A stretch of DNA of 64,000 bases from Apostichopus japonicus. Lineage: Eukaryota > Echinodermata > Holothuroidea > Aspidochirotida > Stichopodidae. The position numbers were made by a program, and so were the translations under genes. Under the pieces are notes generated by a model. It saw only the letters and a list, made by a program, of their open reading frames with translations, was not told the origin of the DNA and ran no database searches. How positions within the stretch are numbered: position 1 is the stretch's first letter; every line of letters starts with the position of its first letter. Below, one piece after another: positions 60,046 to 64,000 of the stretch. The stretch lies in the NCBI RefSeq assembly GCF_037975245.1, contig NC_092569.1, positions 23,466,168 through 23,530,167 on the forward strand, in the 5' to 3' direction.

Positions 60046-60967
60046 AAGCAGTTGCCATCCACGTCACTGTACCAGAAATATTCCGTACAGTCAAGCGTTG
60101 CGCATCCGACGCATTTGCTCCTCTGAAGTCGATTTTGATTCACGCACTAAAGAACTGTCACAACACCTCCTAAACAGACAGTATTTTCGGGGTACTATTG
60201 AAAATGCCATCAAAAAGGCTAAAAGCAAACCCCGTACCGAAACATTGACGTACAAAACCCGTCAAACTAGTTCCAAAAGGGTACCATTGGTTACTGAATT
60301 CCACCCTGGTCTCCCACCACTGGCTAATATCATTCAGAAGACTTTTCACCTACTTCAAGGCACCGAACGCCTGAAATCAGTATTCCCAGAGTTACCTGTC
60401 ATCGCTTTTAAAAGACCCAGCAACCTACGGGATATCTTAGTTCGGGCATCCTTTCGGGATGACACCCCATTAGGGGAAATCAAAACAGAAACTACAGGAT
60501 CATCGCCCTGTACACAAAATTGCAAAACGTGCCTACTTGTCGATTCGACCGGGGCCTTTCAGAGCAACCAAACCAAACGCACGTTCCAAATTCGGCACAA
60601 AATTAACTGCCTATCCAAAAATGTCATTTACCTCATCTACTGCAATATTTGTAACTTACAATACATTGGAGAGTCAAAAAACACTCTTAGAATGAGAATG
60701 ACACAACATAGATCGGCGATCAAAACTAAAAAGATCTACCAACCTGTTGCAAATCACTTCAATCTCCAAAATCATTCAATTGAGAATTTGCGTGTTATTG
60801 CCATTGACCAGAACGATTCTTGGACAGATAAATCTAGGAAAGCGAAAGAAAATTTCTGGGAACTAAACTTAAAGACCACGGCACCATTCGGTTTAAACAT
60901 CAGAATCGATTTGCCGTCCCAGATAAACCAAAACAATTCCTTTACAATTACGACGGAATCGGATTAA
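60044..60967 (+). pseudogene. Penelope-like polyprotein C-terminus with GIY-YIG endonuclease (5'-truncated)
   Basis: The open frame has no ATG at its start and begins inside the protein. NIPYSQALRIRRICSS is a recognisable Penelope motif downstream of the RT thumb. It continues with a linker (FHPGLPPLANII, HLLQGTERLKSVFPELPVI, FKRPSNLRDIL), a cysteine cluster (PCTQNCKTCLL) and the GIY-YIG nuclease (VIYLIYCNICNLQYIGES, LRMRMTQHRSAI, catalytic-type E in KENFWEL). It stops at 60,967. About 307 codons remain uninterrupted, so the copy is young. In active relatives the nuclease nicks target DNA for retrotransposition. With the RT missing, this copy cannot move by itself. Confidence 0.88.
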
Positions 60968-61124
60968 AATAATCCGACGCGGATTAAAATAATCCGAATT
61001 TCTAAAACTTCTGCTCAATTCAGCAGAAATCAGTAAGTCGCTTTGCCTTTACAACTATGCCGACATCTTCTCTATAAAATAGTTTCAATTCCTGCTACTC
61101 CTTGTCACTTTCGGTGATCATGCA

Positions 61125-61155
61125 CTGAAGAAGAGCTAGTTTTGCTCGAAAGCTC
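61125..61155 (+). ncRNA. Hammerhead-like motif in the Penelope 3' region
   Basis: CTGAAGA (61,125-61,131), then a stem GAGC/GCTC with loop TAGTTTT, then GAAA (61,148-61,151). This follows the CUGANGA - stem II - GAAA plan, with one extra A before the stem. Penelope-like elements are known to carry hammerhead motifs. Stems I and III and the cleavage site were not defined. Confidence 0.3.
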
Positions 61156-61278
61156 TGCAAAAACCAAACATTGGCTGTTTTACTTCCAATCACTTACCTA
61201 ATTCAATTATTGTATCTCACTCGAGATCCAGCCTTTCTCTAAATGCAGCATAGTTGTTTAACAGTTTTTCCCGTTATT

Positions 61279-61399
<121 letters not shown>

Positions 61400-61404
61400 C
61401 GCAC

Positions 61405-61514
61405 CTGCGCACCTGCGTGTAAGCTATATTCACGAAGAGATTGATATACTCCAACTAGACATTATATAAGGTCAAATTGGCTTTTTCTCTTTATGGATTG
61501 GCTGTGGTTTAATC

Positions 61515-61518
<4 letters not shown>
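61405..61518. repeat. Local duplicate of 62,396-62,506, flanked by TA repeats
   Basis: CGCACCTGCGTGTAAGC through GGCTGTGGTTTAATCGA is repeated about 990 bases downstream in the same orientation, nearly identical. Copy A has only one such stretch (near 23,164). A second TA microsatellite (61,519-61,555) follows. Confidence 0.9.

Positions 61519-61555
<37 letters not shown>
61519..61555. repeat. (TA)n microsatellite
   Basis: About 18 TA units, then the flank TAGCCTGATATGTCG shared with copy A 22,337. Confidence 0.95.
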
Positions 61556-61556
<1 letters not shown>

Positions 61557-61946
61557 CCTGATATGTCGAAATATAATATTTTAGTAAATATAAACTTTAG
61601 TAAATATGAATATACATGTTTGTACGTTAACAGTGTACAAACCTTTCGTAAGTGGTATCGTGTCAAACAGTTTTCTGTTCATTCTCGGCTTTGATTGGTA
61701 AATTATTTAGTAGTCCTAGCCTAAGTCTAAATTAAAGGAGATTGGCAAACCATAACAGATTGTTTCAAAATCTAGTCGCTACGGATCAAATCCGTATCGT
61801 TTATCTCGATTTTAACAGCTAACCACATGTACATAATTCATGAAATTTACCATAAGATCCTGACCATCTTCCCACTGTAAAAAAAAAACCGCACTCTCAG
61901 GTTGAGCTGTAAGGTAGATCCAATTCATTTTTACGAACCATGTAAG

Positions 61947-62402
61947 CAGTGGCGTAGCTAGAGTGCGGGTAGGGGTATAGGGGTGGGATGGGGTCGTCTA
62001 TAGCAATATTCAGGGACGAAACGGGAACGCCTAAAAAGTTGCACATGCACAAAAAGCATATACTCTGGCAATTGTAGTTAAACTAATGGAAATGATAGTA
62101 ACATTTTGCATCTATATTTTGCATTTTACATTTTGGCAAAAATTATGATATGGGAGAGTTCTTTTCATCTTCTTAGAACGAGCCCCAACAGGAACGTCGG
62201 CAAAGTTGCATACCCATCCACCCCCCCCCCCTCACCTTGCCCCTCTAAATTCCAACTTGAAACAAAGGGTAGAACCTATAATGGTGTTATAAAAATAACA
62301 TATCAATGTAAGTGCTAATTAATCTTAATTTCTCTAACTCTTAAAAAGGGGACACATATTTTGCTTTGCCCCCTCACACCATGAAGACTGTCAACGCACC
62401 TG
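61947..62402. mobile_element. hAT-like MITE, copy B
   Basis: Counterpart of 22,720-23,171, with left end CAGTGGCGTAGCTAGAG and right end CGCACCTG. Flanks CATGTAAG and CGTGTAAG form a 7-of-8 target-site duplication. Confidence 0.6.
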
Positions 62403-64000
62403 CGTGTAAGCTATATTCACGAGGAGATTGATATACTCCAACTAGACATTATATAAGGTCAAATTGGCTTTTTCTCTTTATGGATTGGCTGTGGTTTAAT
62501 CGAATCACAGAAATTTATGTTCACGACGCATGTACATATTTTAATTTCATATTAAGTTTTATTTTAATTTATCAATCGTGGATCTTTCTTCTACTTGTGA
62601 ACGTAATATGGTGCCAAAGGAATATTATAATTCAATCATACTATGCAACTGCTTTAACATGTCATGCCATGTGTTATAAACAAGAAAACCTACATTGTTA
62701 AACACACATTTTTTCATCATTTACCACAGTTACCTCTTTTTATTGTGGTTCCTAATGTTTCACCAACACATGTTTTAACTTAATGTTTACTACGTTGTCT
62801 AAATTGTAATATTATTACAACATTAACAAATGGGGAGTTTGAGTTACGGATGAGGGGGGGGGGCTGGGTATTGAAGTTGCTTAGGTTTCGTTGTGGTTTA
62901 GATTTTCGTGAAACATTGCAGTTGCATAAAACGTTGCAGTTGCATAATTCAAAATGGTGTCTAGATGAAAGAGTTGGTGTCAGACGCAGTAAATAACCTA
63001 TTCCCCAACCGTTCAATCCATCGGCCCCCTCTGCCACCCCCACCCCCTTGTTCATCCACAAATGGTATACCACCGATATTAGCATTCTACATATTTCACT
63101 GTTGTCAGAACTACAAACAGAATTACGTATCTACTTTTAACACTGTGATGACGCTTTAGGAGTGAAGTGACCGTTACCAAAGGGGGTTTTATGTCAGATA
63201 CTCTGTAGTATAATAGAGCGATAAAATTCAGTCTATAAGTAGACCTAAATTTGTAAGAATTGACTCTGAGGCAAGCACCGAATTCATATCTCGAACTAGA
63301 GATAGTTTTGTTAGTGTGTGGTGAGTATTGTGAGTGTATTGTAACTTGTCGGGAATTAAGTAGTCTAATGTCACGGTGCATAACTATTGCAATGTGTTTC
63401 TGTATGGAGCACACCAATTCCTTACTTCTGTCGGCGTGAAAAGTGTTGAGGGTTTTGAGAGGATGTGTCACGGCATGTTAAGTATCCGCTGGTAAATATA
63501 GACCTGACATAAACACTCATCTATTGGTGAGTAACTGAACAGGAAAATCTCACGGAAGAAGGTCTACATGTCTTCCTACACCGCAAAGGAAATTGAGTAA
63601 GATAATGAAAAGAACAGAACTGAGACACGACGTCTGTCACGTATGATATATGTCCATATAGAATACCACTGTTTCTATACTCGCAAAACGACTCGCATAC
63701 ATTTCTTGTAATCGTCATGTGCTGGGCTTGAAATTTATTCCCGTTCAGAGTTGTTGGTTGACTCAATGTATGATAATGGATAATGAATTGACAGCACCTC
63801 ATATCAGCAATGAGAGGGCGAATATCCTTCATAAATGAACCACAAGGTACCGGTAAGTTTTAAACTTGCAATAGCCAACCACCCTATTTTAACGTTTTCA
63901 ATGGAATACCTTCATTTCCCGTGTTATATATAAGTTATAGCTTAATGTACGATAGATCTCCCCGAGAGGGCCAACCAATTAATTTCTACAGGTTTGGAAT
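62403..64000. other. Copy B flank to the window edge, no gene seen
   Basis: Colinear with copy A 23,172-24,787, with small indels such as GTTGGTTGAC versus GTTGAC near 63,755. No coding region or RNA gene was recognised. Confidence 0.6.

Larger units (their letters stand above)
60044..61250 (+). mobile_element. Penelope-like element, 5'-truncated, copy B only
   Basis: Copy A has only a short TA run at this place (22,319). The element starts immediately after a TA microsatellite in the middle of coding sequence and is followed by another TA microsatellite (61,279). It retains the region after the reverse transcriptase core, the GIY-YIG endonuclease and a 3' non-coding part with a hammerhead-like motif. 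Truncation at the 5' end is usual for target-primed retroelements. Confidence 0.85.

Overview
This is animal nuclear DNA: AT-rich, with split genes using GT-AG introns, LINEs, Penelope-like retroelements, MITEs, tRNA-derived repeats and long microsatellites. A fibrinogen-related (FReD) secreted-lectin gene next to a Toll-like receptor (TLR) gene in a tandemly repeated block suggests a marine invertebrate. An echinoderm such as a sea cucumber is my best guess, but the sequence alone does not settle the phylum.

The window is built on a large direct segmental duplication. Copy A runs from base 1 to about 24,787 and copy B from 42,591 to the right edge. They align in the same order and orientation, with a period of about 42.59 kb at the left end. 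The stretch 24,788-42,590 is seen once. Each repeat carries the last exon of a FReD gene, a decayed L1/Tx1-like LINE on the minus strand, a LINE 3' fragment, a MITE, an intronless TLR reading frame with a recognisable core promoter, a tRNA-like sequence and a hAT-like MITE.

Region by region. 1-1,083: terminal exon of a FReD gene that starts left of the window. 1,400-10,940: L1-like element, split in copy A by a plus-strand CR1/Jockey-type LINE (about 5,998-10,566). 12.4-14 kb: LINE 3' fragment and a MITE with long terminal inverted repeats. 18,178-21,303: TLR copy A, broken by one in-frame TAA. 21.4-23.2 kb: tRNA-like sequence, foldback element and hAT-like MITE. 23.2-31.2 kb: no recognised gene; ends in a 440-bp GGGAGGA heptamer array. 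31.6-33.1 kb: two exons of a minus-strand FReD remnant. 34-36 kb: tRNA-like repeats, one followed by a hammerhead-like motif, and TA microsatellites. 36,394-43,673: a FReD gene whose six main exons form an open frame of about 352 codons, with a Ser/Thr-rich stalk region that has been duplicated several times. 44.0-49.4 kb: L1-like element copy B, carrying a 2.2-kb DNA transposon insertion with a nested MITE. 56,105-59,228: TLR copy B, broken by a different lesion (one extra A). 60.0-61.2 kb: a 5'-truncated Penelope-like element with GIY-YIG endonuclease. The rest is the copy B flank.

The genes suggest a tandemly amplified innate-immunity locus: a secreted FReD pattern-recognition protein and a multi-cysteine-cluster (protostome Toll-type) TLR carried together in each unit. 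Both TLR copies have single, different disabling changes while the TIR domain stays almost unchanged between them. They are either very young pseudogenes or functional genes with assembly errors. Copy-specific transposon insertions date a set of mobile elements to after the duplication.
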